DNA of 64,000 nucleotides from Pararhizobium_B sp963838155 (GTDB lineage Bacteria > Pseudomonadota > Alphaproteobacteria > Rhizobiales > Rhizobiaceae): NCBI GenBank assembly GCA_963838155.1, contig CAWIQE010000002.1, positions 556,213 through 620,212 on the forward strand, in the 5' to 3' direction. The position numbers and the translations under genes are program-made. This document shows, piece by piece, positions 17,873-30,480 of this stretch. Below the pieces are notes generated by a model. The model saw only the letters and a list, made by a program, of their open reading frames with translations. It was not told the DNA's origin and did no database searches. Position 1 is the stretch's first letter; each line of letters begins with the position of its first letter.

Positions 17873-18208
17873 ATGCGTCTCAAGAGCGAGATCTGGATCG
17901 GCGCGCTGCTGCGCCGCGTCTTCGCCGCCGGCTCCTTCGCGGCGGTCGAGCGGCGCGGCGCGGACGAGGCCGGGGCCGTGTTCGTCCGGGTGCGCCATCG
18001 GGACGGCCTGGAGACGCTCTACGCACCCGCCCCGCAATCCGTCTTCGAGACCGGCCGCCCCGAGGACCGCATCTTCGAACCGCGGCTCGCCCGCCAACCC
18101 GCCGCCGCCGTCGACGCCCTCCTTTTGCGGGAGACCGCCTTCGACCCCGATCTCTGGATCGTCGAAGTCGAAACAGACCGCCCCGACGATTTCATGACCC
18201 TCGCCTGA
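17873..18208 (+). CDS. DUF1491 family protein
   Basis: 111 residues; start MRLKSEIWIGALLRR, six bases after AGGA. The family is recognised by this opening and by FVRVRHRDGLETLYAPAPQSVFE and RPDDFMTLA. Function is unknown. In other Hyphomicrobiales the gene lies next to a peptidoglycan-binding protein and histidine kinase gene; here those lie at 22.2-25.0 kb, so the paralog cluster appears to have been inserted between them. Confidence 0.88.
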   Translation: MRLKSEIWIGALLRRVFAAGSFAAVERRGADEAGAVFVRVRHRDGLETLYAPAPQSVFETGRPEDRIFEPRLARQPAAAVDALLLRETAFDPDLWIVEVETDRPDDFMTLA

Positions 18209-18266
18209 CCGCCGGCCACGGGACGGCCGGCAGGGCCGCCGCGCCGCGGCCCCTCCGTGTCGTCGT

Positions 18267-19348
18267 TCATTTCTGCCACATGATCCTGTTGATCTGCCAC
18301 ATGATCCTGTTGACGATCTCGAAGACATCGCCCGTGCCGCATGCAGGGGGAAAGCCTTCATGCAGTTTACAGTATTCATACGAAATATTATGTATTAATT
18401 CGATATATTGGCTTTTTCTTTTGGAGTTTTCATGTTTTGCTAGTGCATACTCAAGCAGTTCTTTACGTGATTCAGCGTAATCTTCCGATTTTATACTAAT
18501 ATCTAAATTTTTCTTATTAAGTTTACGTGCCGGCAAATCACTTTTTAATTCCAGATCTTCCGAATGAAAGTCTTTAAGATTTTCGAATAGTTTGCTTGCC
18601 ACGGCGGGATCGGGATATTCGATCAGGGCGATGTAGGTCGGAATGACGATCAACTTGAAGGCCTTGAAGGCCCGTTCGAGCGCGCCAGCGTCGTTGTCAC
18701 GAAGGGCGTTGCATTCGGCGACCTCGCTGTAGCATCGACCAGTTCCGCCTTGAGCGCAGTCACGACGGCGTGGCCGAGGCGTTTGGTTGCCAACTCGGTT
18801 CCGAGGGCGGTCACCTTTCCGAGGTCGAATTCGGCCGGCCGGTTTTTCCTCCACCCCTCGAGAATGCCCTCGAGCACGTGAACGGTGACGTCCATGCTCC
18901 TGGCCGCGCGATAATACACCGCTTTGTTCCGCGGCATGAAAATGAGCAGCAGGCTGAGCAGGTGGAAATTGGTGTCGGTTGCAAGCTCGAGCGTGTTCGT
19001 CCTCGACCCGTCGAAATCGGTGTGAAAGAGTTCCCTGATATCGCCGATATCGGAAAATTCCTTGTCGAAGGTCCGCAGCAGGTCATTGATCCTCGCTTCG
19101 TAGCGCTGAATCAGCTTTTCCGTATCGTAGCTCGTCACGAAGCCCTGCATGGCCACCGGGTCGTATCCGACGGCGGCGAAATTTTTGCCGAGGGCGGTCG
19201 TACGCGCGGCCCCGATCCCGCGCTGGCCCAGCAAGACAGGGACCGACGCCCCATGCTGCACGGACCGCCTCCCGGACGTCGCACTTCCGGGCGGCATCGT
19301 GCGCGGATCGAGGGCATTGTTGTTGTTGCTTCTGATGCGGCCTGTCAT
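18267..19348 (-). pseudogene. Asn-run family paralog, one frameshift
   Basis: Opens with MTGRIRSNNNNALDPRTMPP and SVQHGASVPVLLGQR. The first 200 or so codons are intact through MDVTVHVLEGI and LKAELV. One base is missing near 18735 (GTCGA-TGC, probably GAATGC), and the rest continues in the next frame (EVAECNALRDND.., FKLIVIPTYIALIEYPDP) to a TAA/TAG at 18267. Restoring one base gives a protein of about 360 residues. The last third is AT-rich (18340-18560). This may be a real pseudogene, or a sequencing error. Confidence 0.75.
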
Positions 19349-19382
19349 CGGTCTTCCTTTCGATTGCGTTCAACTCCGAACC

Positions 19383-19424
19383 GGTAACAGAGCGCCGCCG
19401 CCACCCCTGTGCCGTTAGGCACAG
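19383..19424 (-). promoter_or_regulatory. Shared promoter box of the 19348 paralog
   Basis: The box at 19407-19424 is the perfect palindrome CTGTGCC-TAAC-GGCACAG on the gene strand, then 18 nt, then GTTACC at 19383-19388. The start codon is 58 nt downstream of the box. Confidence 0.65.
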
Positions 19425-19454
19425 GCCCACCGTTTCCGCCGCAATCCCGAGGCT

Positions 19455-19684
19455 CCGCTCCGCAAGGCGCCTGCCCCAATTCGATCTCCCCCCTTGAGGG
19501 ACCCTCGAGGGAGAGATGTCCGTCCGTGCAACATGGGGCGTCGGTGCCCGTCTTGCTGGGCCAGCGCGGGACTTCCCGAGCGCTTACCGGCGGAACGTCG
19601 TTTCCGCTTCCCTGGAAGCGCTCGAGATCGTACCCTTGGTCGCCGCTCCGGATGCGGGCGGCCGCGGCCGCCCGGCAGCGTCGC
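19455..19684. other. Repeat and paralog fragment between two minus-strand paralogs
   Basis: This holds part of the ACATCTCCCCCTCAAG-type repeat, then at about 19520-19568 on the plus strand a 16-codon relic of the family (SVQHGASVPVLLGQRG), then the 3'-flank sequence shared with 17716-17770. No gene. Confidence 0.6.
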
Positions 19685-20730
19685 TCAGTCGCCCTTCCAC
19701 ACGAAGTGATCGAGGAGGCCGTGAAGGTCTCCTACGATAGAAGTTCTGTCTCTGAGATACCCCTCGTTTATCTTGGAATAAGCGTATAAAAAATCTCCCA
19801 TTAATTCGATATAATCGTCTCTTTTTGAATTGTCTTCATGTTCTGCCGTGAGTTCCGATAGTTGGAGCCTTCCGCTTTTGGCAATTTCTTCGGAGCTTTG
19901 GTTAATTTCGTCCTCATCCATTTTAAATGCAAAAGCATCGTCCCCGCGGTCGACTTCTATGTCTTCTTTATAAACCTTGAGAAGTTCGCTGAAGATTTTT
20001 CTTGCTTCGGCGGGATCGGAGTGTTCGATCAAGGCGATGAAGGCCGGAAGGGCGGCCCGCTTCAAAGCCGTGAAGGCCTGCTCGGAGTCGTCCGTCTCGC
20101 AGTCGCATTCGACCAGTTCGGCCTTGAGCGCAGCCACGACCAAGTCGCCGAGACCGTCCCGGGCGATCTTCGTTCCGAGGTCGGTCATCTGGTTCAGGTC
20201 CAATTCGATCGGCCGGTTTTCCTCCATTCGTCACGAATGGCCGTCAGTACGCGAACGGTGGCATCCAGCCTCATTGCATTCAAGAAATAGTGGGCCTTTT
20301 CCATCGGCATTAATTTGCCTAAAAACGCGGCCAGGTCTAAGTCGACGTCTCCCCAATGGTCGAATAGGCATGTCAGTTCAGCGTCAATAGTTTCCTCGAA
20401 AAGCTCTGTCACATCGCAGATCTCTGAGAATTCCTTGTCGAGGGTCTCCAGAAGCACTTCGATTTGCACCTTGTAACGCGGAATCGGCCTTTCCGAATCG
20501 TAGCTCGTCACGAAGCCCTGCATGGCCACCGGGTCGTAGCCGACGGCGGCGAACTTTTTGCCGAGGGCGGTCGTACGCGCGGCCCCGATCTCGCGCTGGC
20601 CCAGCAAGACAGGGACCGACGCCCCATGTTGCACGGACCGCCTCCCCGCGGAACCGGACGTCGCACTTCCGGGCGGCATCGTGCGCGGATCGAGGGCATT
20701 GTTGTTGTCGCTTCTGATGCGGCCTGTCAT
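19685..20730 (-). pseudogene. Asn-run family paralog, one frameshift in an A-run
   Basis: Opens MTGRIRSDNNNALDPR with SVQHGASVPVLLGQR. The frame breaks near 20222, where GGAAAACCGG would need one more A to keep the DEWRKNRP reading. The rest (LDLNQMTDLGTKIARDGL.., ALPAFIALIEHSDPAEARKIF, DFLYAYSKINEGYLRD) continues to 19685. The C-terminal half is nearly identical to the intact gene at 16537, so this is its recent inverted duplicate. A single missing A could be natural or an assembly error. Confidence 0.75.
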
Positions 20731-20762
20731 CGGTCTTCCTTTCGATTGCGTTGAACTCCGAA

Positions 20763-20806
20763 CCGGTAACAAAGCACCGCCGCCGCCCCTGTGCCGTTGG
20801 GCACAG
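20763..20806 (-). promoter_or_regulatory. Shared promoter box of the 20730 paralog
   Basis: The box at 20789-20806 is CTGTGCC-CAAC-GGCACAG on the gene strand, followed after 18 nt by GTTACC. Start codon 58 nt downstream. Confidence 0.65.
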
Positions 20807-20930
20807 GCCCCACCGTTTCCGCCGCAATCCCAAGGCGCCGCATGGCAAGGCGCCCGCCCCGGGTCGACCGGGGCCGCGTGGCGAAGCGTTTGCGGCACGG
20901 CAAGTGTTTGCGCGGCGGGGGTGGTGGGGC

Positions 20931-22000
20931 GGTTATGATTTATCAGGTGCGCGACGGTGGCGTGGAAGCCGTCGAGACGGCCTCCCAGTTGGGCTGGCTC
21001 CCATATGGATTCGGCCATAGCAATGAGGATGTTGCGCATCAGCTCGATATAGTTCGTCTTTTCCGGACCTTCCGCGATCGACGCCATCTTTTTGCGCAAA
21101 CAGTCTATGCCCCGGTCGGCGTATTCCCAGGATTTCCATTCGTATTCGTCCAATTGGCGGTCCAGCATCGCTTTCGGGACGGCGCCTTCGATATGCGTTT
21201 TGATGTCCTCTTCGTGACACTTGAAATGATCGTCGAATATCTTGCGTGCGGCGGCGGGATCGAAGTCCTCGATCATGGCGATGTAGGCGGGAATGGCCGT
21301 GGTCCTGAACGCCTTCAGGGCCCGCTCGTAGTGGGGATCGATCTCGGCATAGGCCGCGAGCTCGGGCGCGGCGGCGTAGGCGGCGTCGAAACGGCATCGG
21401 CCAGCTCGGTCCGAGCGCGGTCAGGACGCAGGCGCGTACGCTTCACGGACGGTCTGCCTGGCGAACACTCTGAACGAGCTGTGGTCGAATTCGACCGGCG
21501 GGGATTTCCTCCGTTCGCGGAGAATGGCCCGGAGCACGCGGACGGTGGTTTCCATGGTCACGGCGTCGTGGAAATAGTCGGCCCGTTTCTTCGACATCAC
21601 CAGGGCAAGCAGGTTGCGGGTGTCGGAAGCGAGGTCCGCCGCAAGCGTGAGGGCGTATCCTTCAACGCCGTCCGCATCCGGGGGAAACAGCTCCCGGATA
21701 TCGCCGATGTCGGAGAGCTCCTTGCCGAGCGCATCCAGCAGGTCGCGGATTGTCGCGTCGTCGCGGTTGAAGAGGCCGGCCCTGTCGTAGGACGTCAGCA
21801 GGGCGGCCGCGGCGAACGGGTCGTAGCGGACGGCCGCGAACTTCCTGCCGAGGTCTGCCCCGTTGCCGCCGCCGATCTCCCGCTGGCCGAGATAAGAGGG
21901 CATCGACGCGCCGATCCGGGCGGCACGGCGCTTGCATGGCGCTGCCGGTCGTGCGCGGATCCAGGGCGTTGTTGTTGTTGCTATTTACGCGTCCGGACAT
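20931..22000 (-). pseudogene. Asn-run family paralog, at least two frameshifts
   Basis: Starts MSGRVNSNNNNALDPR. The frame shifts near 21920, and the family motif resumes as GASMPSYLGQREIGG. It runs through DYFHDAVTMETTVRVLRAI to a stop at 21421. Another shift lets the end be read as IPAYIAMIEDFDPAAARKIF and NYIELMRNILIAMAES. In that last frame there is no stop before the next gene: translation would run on into the paralog at 20730. This is the most diverged of the four copies here. Confidence 0.65.
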
Positions 22001-22039
22001 TCGCTTGCCTTCCCATTCTGCCGCCGATTGCCCGGCAAG

Positions 22040-22079
22040 GGTAGCAGGCGCGCCCGCGGCGCTGTGCCATTCGGCACAG
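22040..22079 (-). promoter_or_regulatory. Shared promoter box of the 22000 paralog
   Basis: The box at 22062-22079 is CTGTGCC-GAAT-GGCACAG on the gene strand, then 16 nt, then GCTACC. Confidence 0.65.
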
Positions 22080-22084
22080 GCTTC

Positions 22085-22202
22085 TTGCGTTTGCGCTCAG
22101 GCGGGCTTTTGCGTTTGCGCTCAGGCGGGCTTCTTGCGTTTGCTCTCACGGGCTTTTTTCGTTTGCTTTCCGCCCAGCTTCTTTTGCGTTTGCGCTCAGG
22201 CG
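22085..22202. repeat. Short tandem repeats at the island/core junction
   Basis: TTGCGTTTGCGCTCAGGCG recurs at 22085, 22109, 22134 (two changes) and 22184. The last copy contains the stop codon of the peptidoglycan-binding gene, so the 3' end of that core gene was amplified where the paralog cluster begins. Confidence 0.7.
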
Positions 22203-23132
22203 CGGTGCCGGGCGATCAGAGCGCGCCGATCGATTCTCAGCTTTTCGAGCACGCGGCGGCTCGGCTCGCCGGTCTGGGGAAGGCGGTAGTTCTTCTCGAA
22301 GTTCCGGATGGCGGCCTTGGTCCTGTCGCCGGCGATGCCGTCGACGGCGACGTTCGAATAGGCGATGTTGCGCAGGCCCGTCTGGATGCGCGCGACCATG
22401 TTGGAGGGGAGCGGGGCCGGAGGGCGCCGGGCCGGAGGCGCGCGATGCGGGCGGGGCCGCCGGCTTCGGCACGGAAGGCGCGGCGGTGGCGAGGATGCGG
22501 GCGATGCCGTCGTCGGCGGCGGGCGGCTGGTCGCCGGGGCGCGGGCGCGGAACGGCGACGGCGCCGCGATGGGTGGCGCGGATCTCCGACAGGAGCTCGG
22601 CGCTGGCTTGCCGGTGAGCGGCGGGAGCCCGCGGCCTGCAACGCCTCGATGGCGGCGCGGGTGGCGACGCCGTCGCGGCCGTCCATGGGGCCGCGGTAGA
22701 AGCCGCGCTCGGCGAGCGCCTTCTGGATGTCGGCAATCAGCGCAGCGCTGCCTGTCCCGCTTTCGGAGGGCGGGATGCTCGTCGTCTGGCGGGTATCGGA
22801 GACGCGGCCGCGGAGGACTTCGCCTTTGCCGTCGCCGCGCGCGCGGCGGAGTTGCCGAGAAGGTCGTCGACCGTCAGCCCGGCCGTCACCGGCTTCCGGG
22901 CGGCCACGGCGACCGCCTTCATGGAGGCGAGCCGGTCGCGCGTGGCGAAGAGCGGCGCGGGATGGGCGCCGTGCTGGTACCAGACGGCATTGGCGGAGAC
23001 GAAGCCGAATATGACGAGGAAGGCGCCGTGCCCCCGGCGATGGAGGGATGGCGCGCGATCAGCGCGCCGGCCATGCGCATCGCGCGGCCGCCCAGGCTTC
23101 TCTTCCTGCGCTTCGTCGTCCGTTTCTTCCGT

Positions 23133-23158
<26 letters not shown>
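22196..23158 (-). pseudogene. Peptidoglycan-binding domain protein, several frameshifts
   Basis: Assembling the frames gives a basic cytoplasmic start (MTRKRGQPERKKRTTKRRKR), a membrane segment (FLVIFGFVSANAVW), a linker with GLTVDDLLGNSAARA, a first PG_binding_1 domain (ALIADIQKALAERGFY.., RDGVATRAAIEALQ), a Pro/Ala linker, and a second one (MVARIQTGLRNIAYSNVAVD.., RTKAAIRNFEKNYRL). At least three single-base shifts break it; the first, near 23035, is in a run of G. The gene is normal next to this histidine kinase in relatives, and overlaps its stop by 26 bp. I suspect sequencing errors rather than decay. Confidence 0.7.
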
Positions 23159-24952
<1,794 letters not shown>

Positions 24953-25523
24953 CGCCAAAATGGAAGAGCTCGTTCTACTCACCGCCGGTCCCGTGCCTGA
25001 TTTTCTTTCGCGTTCGATGTTGCCCGAACCTCGCATCGGCGGCTTAAGGAATACATAAGCGCGCCGACCGAGCAGAGCCGATGGAACGCCAATTCCACCG
25101 ATAAAGCGCCCCCGGCCGAACCGAATTCCTCCTATGGTTAACGGGGGGTTTTCGCCGGACGCCGGCAGGCGGGGCAAAGCGGGCGGCGGCCAGGCCCCGA
25201 CGCGCGTCCAGGCCCGCCAGCCCGGCGCTTCGCCGCCTCCCCGGCTTTCGGCGGAAGCCGCCGCGGCGTCGGCGTTTTTTCGGCGCGGGCACGGATTTCG
25301 GCCCTTCGCGCGGGCGGACGAAGGGGCCGGCAGACGGGAAAACCGCGATCGTTAAAGTTTTAATCGAACTTGCCTCAAAACTCCGCGTCTGCGTCAAACC
25401 GGGATTCGGACCTTTGCGGTAGCTTTGCCTTCGACGCGGCGACAGCCCTTCCTTGCAAGAAGAGGGCATCGACGCGGACGGGCCGGCGGATCGTCCGCCG
25501 CCTCCGACGAAAAGGGCAAGGCG
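24953..25523. other. 570-bp region without a gene
   Basis: Upstream of the kinase and of the DUF5330 gene. Open frames are GC-biased shadows without ribosome sites. The only visible structure is an AT-rich patch at 25340-25380, probably the promoter of the DUF5330 gene. Confidence 0.5.
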
Positions 25524-25991
25524 ATGTGGTTTCTCATCAGGACAGCTTTCTGGTTCGCCGTCGTGCTGATGCTGCTGCCGGCGGCCGATCCGGCCTCGGG
25601 GCCGCGGGACGGCGCGAAGGCGGCGATCGACGTCGGCGCGACGGTCGACGCCGCGGCCTCTGTGCTCGGCGACCTGACCGGCCTCTGCCAGCGCCGTCCC
25701 GGGGTCTGCGAGACCGGCGGCCGGACGCTTTCGGCGCTCGGCGCCAGGGCCCGCGACGGCGCCCGCCTCGCCGTCAGGATGATCGACGAGCGGACCGCCG
25801 CTTCCGAACGGTCGGTTTCGTCCGACGGGGTTCTCACCGGCACCGTCCGCCCCGGATCCGCCGAGAAGCCGGTCGAAACGGCCGCGGCCGTGCCCGTTCC
25901 GATGCCGGCTCCGGCCCGGCCCTCCGCCTTCGAGGCCCCGGCGGACCAGCCCGCCTACCTGCCCCGACCCTATTCGCCACCGATACCTTAG
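25524..25991 (+). CDS. DUF5330 family protein
   Basis: 155 residues; MWFLIRTAFWFAVVLMLLPA is an N-terminal membrane anchor or signal, followed by DVGATVDAAASVLGDLTGLCQRRPGVCETGG, a Cys-containing motif typical of this small rhizobial family, then a Pro/Ala-rich tail. Function is unknown; probably periplasmic. The start is preceded by AAAGGGCAAGGCG. Confidence 0.8.
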   Translation: MWFLIRTAFWFAVVLMLLPAADPASGPRDGAKAAIDVGATVDAAASVLGDLTGLCQRRPGVCETGGRTLSALGARARDGARLAVRMIDERTAASERSVSSDGVLTGTVRPGSAEKPVETAAAVPVPMPAPARPSAFEAPADQPAYLPRPYSPPIP

Positions 25992-26097
25992 GGTGGCACC
26001 GCCGCGGGAGAATTCTGCCCTTCCTTCCTGCGGCGGATTTTTATACGGAGTGTGGCCCGCCCCCGGCGGGCCGCAACCCGTTCTGCGGCCGGGGCCG

Positions 26098-27196
<1,099 letters not shown>

Positions 27197-27338
27197 GATA
27201 TCCTCCACGACAATCAAAAGCATTCCCTCGGGCGGTCCCCGGGGCCGGCAAACGGAGCGCAAGGGCGCCAATTTCGCAATTCAAAATTGCGTCAATCGTA
27301 CCCTGTTCTATTTTCGCACGAAATATGGACGCAGTTCC

Positions 27339-27723
27339 AGCGCTTCCTTAACGGAAAACCGGTTTCCACTTTTCCTGGAAGCGAGTTTTTCTTACGCGCT
27401 TCCGGACGGAAAACCGGTTTCCACTTTTCCTGGAAGCGGGTCTTTGCTTCGACGCGCTTCCGGACGGAAAACCGGTTTCCACTTTTCCTGGAAGCATGGT
27501 TCTTTGCTTACGCGCTTCCGGACGGAAAACCGGTGTCCACTTTTCCTGGAAGCAGATTCTTTCTTACGCGCTTCCGGACGGAAAACCGGTGTCCACTTTT
27601 CCTGGAAGCGAGTATTACTTGACGCGCTTCCGGACGGAAAACCGGTTTCCACTTTTCCTGGAAGCGTGTCTTTCTTGGCGCGCTTCCGGACGGAAAACCG
27701 GTTTCCACTTTTCCTGGAAGCGC
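27339..27723. repeat. Array of seven tandem RIME palindromes
   Basis: Seven copies of a 44-bp palindrome (GCGCTTCCGGACGGAAAACC ... TTTTCCTGGAAGCG) are separated by 10-16 bp linkers that mostly resemble TTCTTTSTTACGC, period 53-62 bp. The first copy is slightly degenerate. The array ends 33 nt before the sufE start. It is not a CRISPR: the linkers are short and alike. Confidence 0.9.
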
Positions 27724-27756
27724 TATATGCACCCGAAGCATCGACGGGGACGATTC

Positions 27757-28179
27757 ATGGCGGACATTCAGGACATCATCGAAGGCTTCGAGTTCCTGGA
27801 CGACTGGGAAGACCGGTATCGCTACGTCATCGAGCTCGGCAAGGAGCTGCCGCCGCTGCCGGAGGCGGCGAAGACGGAGGCGAACAAGGTGCAGGGCTGC
27901 GTCAGCCAGGTGTGGCTCGTGCACGAGGAGACCGGCGGCGGCGACGATCCGGTGCTCGTCTTCCAGGGCGATTCGGACGCCCATATCGTGCGCGGCCTCG
28001 TGGCGATCGCGCTTGCGGCGATGTCCGGCCGGAGCGCCTCCGAGATCCGCGCCTTCGACGCCGTCGACCTCTTCACCCGCCTCGGGCTGATCGAAAACCT
28101 CACGCCCCAGCGCGCCAACGGCCTGCGCGCGATGATCGCCCGCATCAAATCCGAAGCCGCGGCCGTCGCGGGGGCTTGA
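27757..28179 (+). CDS. sufE: SufE-like sulfur acceptor
   Basis: 140 residues. SufE accepts persulfide from the cysteine desulfurase SufS and passes it to the SufB scaffold for Fe-S assembly. It shows the usual DIIEGFEFLDDWEDRYRYVIELG opening and the reactive Cys in NKVQGCVSQVWL (about residue 51). The start is MADIQDI, downstream of the repeat array; an in-frame ATG at 27727 lies at the end of the array and is unlikely. Any native promoter must lie within or before the array. Confidence 0.93.
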   Translation: MADIQDIIEGFEFLDDWEDRYRYVIELGKELPPLPEAAKTEANKVQGCVSQVWLVHEETGGGDDPVLVFQGDSDAHIVRGLVAIALAAMSGRSASEIRAFDAVDLFTRLGLIENLTPQRANGLRAMIARIKSEAAAVAGA

Positions 28180-28200
28180 GGAGCCCCCCTCCGGACCCCT

Positions 28201-29025
28201 TCACTCCCGCCGCATCTGCGGGCGGTAGTCTTCCGCGCCCCAGTGGCGGGGGCGGGAGCGGGGTGGCGGCGGCGGGGGATTGTAGTGGCGATCGAGGGTC
28301 GCGAGTGCGGTGCGCAGCATGAGCTTGGCCGAGCGCACCGGCCAGTCGCGTTCCCGCTCGACCGTCTCGAGCCCCTTCAGGAAGCAGCATATGTCGACGA
28401 GGACGCCGCTCAGTTCGGGGCCGACGGCGGCGAGCGCGTGCTCGACGCGGATGCGGGCGCCGAGGGCGGCGTCGCTGAGGTCGGAGGCGCTGCCGGCGCG
28501 GTGGCCGACGCCGTCCGAGACGGTCCTCTCCCAGCTGGCGGTGAGCCGGGGCTGGAGCTGGCCGCGGGTGAAGTCCGCGCGCAGCCGCTCGCCGGCGGCG
28601 ACGAGGCCGCTTTCGAGGAAGGGGCTGCCGTCGCGGCGCTTCAGCCGGGCGACGAGCGCCAGGGGCAATTCGGCGAGGTTGATCGTGACGGTTTCCGTCT
28701 CTCCCTCGAAGAGGCGCTCCTCCTTGCGCCGCACGCCGTGCTGGACGGCGAAGGGGTCGTCGTCGCAGAGCGCCCGCTTCAGCCAGGCGCGGCCGGCCGG
28801 GTCCAGCACGGCGAAGCCGCCCTTGCGGACCACGAGCCCCCGCATCACCGCGGCGCCGAAGAGATCGGCGCGGAAGCGGCGGACCGCCTCGCCCTCCCGT
28901 GCCAGCGGGACCGTAGCCCGGTCGCACGTCCCCTCCCCGGTCGCGATCCGCGCCCGGCCGGCCGAAAGATAGCGCAGCAGCCGGCGCAGGTCGGCGGCGG
29001 CCCTTTCCGCTTCAGGCGATCTCAT
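28201..29025 (-). CDS. DUF6456 domain protein
   Basis: 274 residues; start MRSPEAERAAADLRRLLR behind GGAGGAGGG. The C-terminal domain (RIRVEHALAAVGPELSGVLVDICCFLKGLETVERERDWPVRSAKLMLRTALATLDRHY) is DUF6456, in which GPELSGVL..CCF.KGLE..E..R.WP.RSAK.ML..AL..L..HY is diagnostic. It is a soluble DNA-replication or regulation-associated protein of unknown role. It overlaps the DnaA-HTH gene by 14 nt, so the two are translationally coupled. Confidence 0.85.
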   Translation of the reverse strand: MRSPEAERAAADLRRLLRYLSAGRARIATGEGTCDRATVPLAREGEAVRRFRADLFGAAVMRGLVVRKGGFAVLDPAGRAWLKRALCDDDPFAVQHGVRRKEERLFEGETETVTINLAELPLALVARLKRRDGSPFLESGLVAAGERLRADFTRGQLQPRLTASWERTVSDGVGHRAGSASDLSDAALGARIRVEHALAAVGPELSGVLVDICCFLKGLETVERERDWPVRSAKLMLRTALATLDRHYNPPPPPPRSRPRHWGAEDYRPQMRRE

Positions 29026-29392
29026 CGGAGCCCTCCTCCTCTCGGGAGAAGACGGCGGCCACCACCCGCTCGACCGCGGCGACGAACTCGTCATAGGCAC
29101 GGTCGTCGCGCCGCTCCTCGGTCAGCCGGCAGGCATGGGCGACCGTCGTGCGGTCGCGGCCGTAGCAGCGGCCGACATGGGTCTGGGGAATGCTCAGTCC
29201 GGTATGGCAGACATACATGGCGATCTGGCGCAGGTGGCACAGCACCCGGCGCCGGTCGGTGCGCATGCCCGGCAACCCGCCGCCGGCCATCGCATACATC
29301 TCGTCGACGAGAACGCGCACGCTCGCGCATGTCCGCTTGAGCGGCCAAGCCGAAAGCCTGCCGCCGATTGTCCTGCTTCCCCTGCCCGTCAT
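29012..29392 (-). CDS. DnaA domain IV-like helix-turn-helix protein
   Basis: 126 residues. The part from about residue 65 (IAMYVCHTGLSIPQTHVGRCYGRDRTTVAHACRLTEE) corresponds to the DNA-binding domain IV of DnaA, without the AAA+ ATPase. Such stand-alone proteins occur next to DUF6456 in Hyphomicrobiales and are presumed DNA-binding regulators. Just beyond its start the plus-strand transposase remnant begins. Confidence 0.85.
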   Translation of the reverse strand: MTGRGSRTIGGRLSAWPLKRTCASVRVLVDEMYAMAGGGLPGMRTDRRRVLCHLRQIAMYVCHTGLSIPQTHVGRCYGRDRTTVAHACRLTEERRDDRAYDEFVAAVERVVAAVFSREEEGSDEIA

Positions 29393-29428
29393 TCCCGCAC
29401 CCTCTCCGTTTTAGGATTTTTAATAACC

Positions 29429-30414
29429 ATGAATGTAGATCTACAGAACCCGATCTTCCACGAGAGGAAGCGGCCCGCGAGGCCCTAGAGGCTCCCGTTG
29501 GCCGCATGGTCCGATCTGCCCGCACTGCGGCAACTCGATCAAAGCAAGATAGCGAAGATGGAGGGCAAAAGCGGACGCACCGAGCGGGCCTCTACTACTG
29601 CAACGAATGCAAAGGCCAGTTCACCGTGACGGTCGGCACTGTGTTCGAGCGCTCGAAGGTTCCGCTGAAGAAGTGGTGTGCTGGCCACGCACCTTATCGG
29701 CTCTTCGAAGAAGGGCATGTCCGCCCACCAGCTGCACCGCATGCTAGGCGTGACCTACAAGACCGCTTGGTTCATGGCCCACCGCATCCGCGAGGCGATG
29801 AAGGAAGACGTTGCTTCGTCCGGCCCGATAGGTGGCGAAGGCAAGACCGTCGAGGCCGACGAGACCTATCAGGGACGCCGCGAAGACGGTTACGTGTCGC
29901 CGCAGCGCAAGGAGACGCCCGTATCATCAAGCGCAAGAAGCCCGGCAAGAACGCGTGGTCGGCCTTGTCGAGCGTGGCGGCCATGTCCGCACCTTCCACG
30001 TCCAGCACGCCACCAAGGACGTCGGTGCGCGACATTCTCGTGCGCAACGTAGACCGCAAGTCGCACCTGATGACCGACGAGTCCCGCCTCTACACCGAGA
30101 CCGGCACGGAGTACGCCTCGCACAAGACCACCAAGCATTCGGCTGGCGAATATGTCCGCTACGAGGGCGATCTCGTCATCCACTCAAACACGATTGAGAA
30201 CGTACTTCTCCGTCTTCAAGCGCGGCATGATCGGCGTCTACCAGCATTGCGGCGAGGCCACCTGCACCGCTATCTGGCGGAATTCGACTTCCGTTATAAC
30301 CGCCGCACCGCGCTCGGCTTCACAGACAACGATGCGCGTCGACGACCATCATGCGAAGGCATCGAAGGCAAGCGCCTCACCTATCGGAGGACTGACGAAG
30401 CCGCGAACGCTTAA
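29429..30414 (+). pseudogene. IS1595-family transposase, multiply frameshifted
   Basis: Piecing frames together gives the IS1595/ISXO2 transposase: MNVDLQNPIFH, the zinc ribbon (ICPHCGNS.., LYYCNECKGQFTVTVGTVFERSKVPL), MSAHQLHRMLGVTYKTAWFMAHRIREAM, the catalytic-domain start VEADETYQGRRE, and IHSNTIENYFSVFKRGM. Small deletions at about 29470, 29500, 29540, 29690, 29920, 30020 and 30200 disrupt it. Terminal inverted repeats were not identified with confidence. Confidence 0.85.
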
Positions 30415-30480
30415 GCAGAAGGCAAACGACTCACACCTGCGAGAGGCGGTAGCTCCCGGCCTAAACTGGAGGGGACTACT

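Noticed and set aside
25134..25355. Small plus-strand gene in front of the DUF5330 gene
   Set aside because: No ribosome site, biased composition, no motif.
27339..27723. CRISPR array (regular repeats)
   Set aside because: The repeats are palindromic RIMEs, the linkers are only 10-16 bp and resemble each other, and no cas genes are present.
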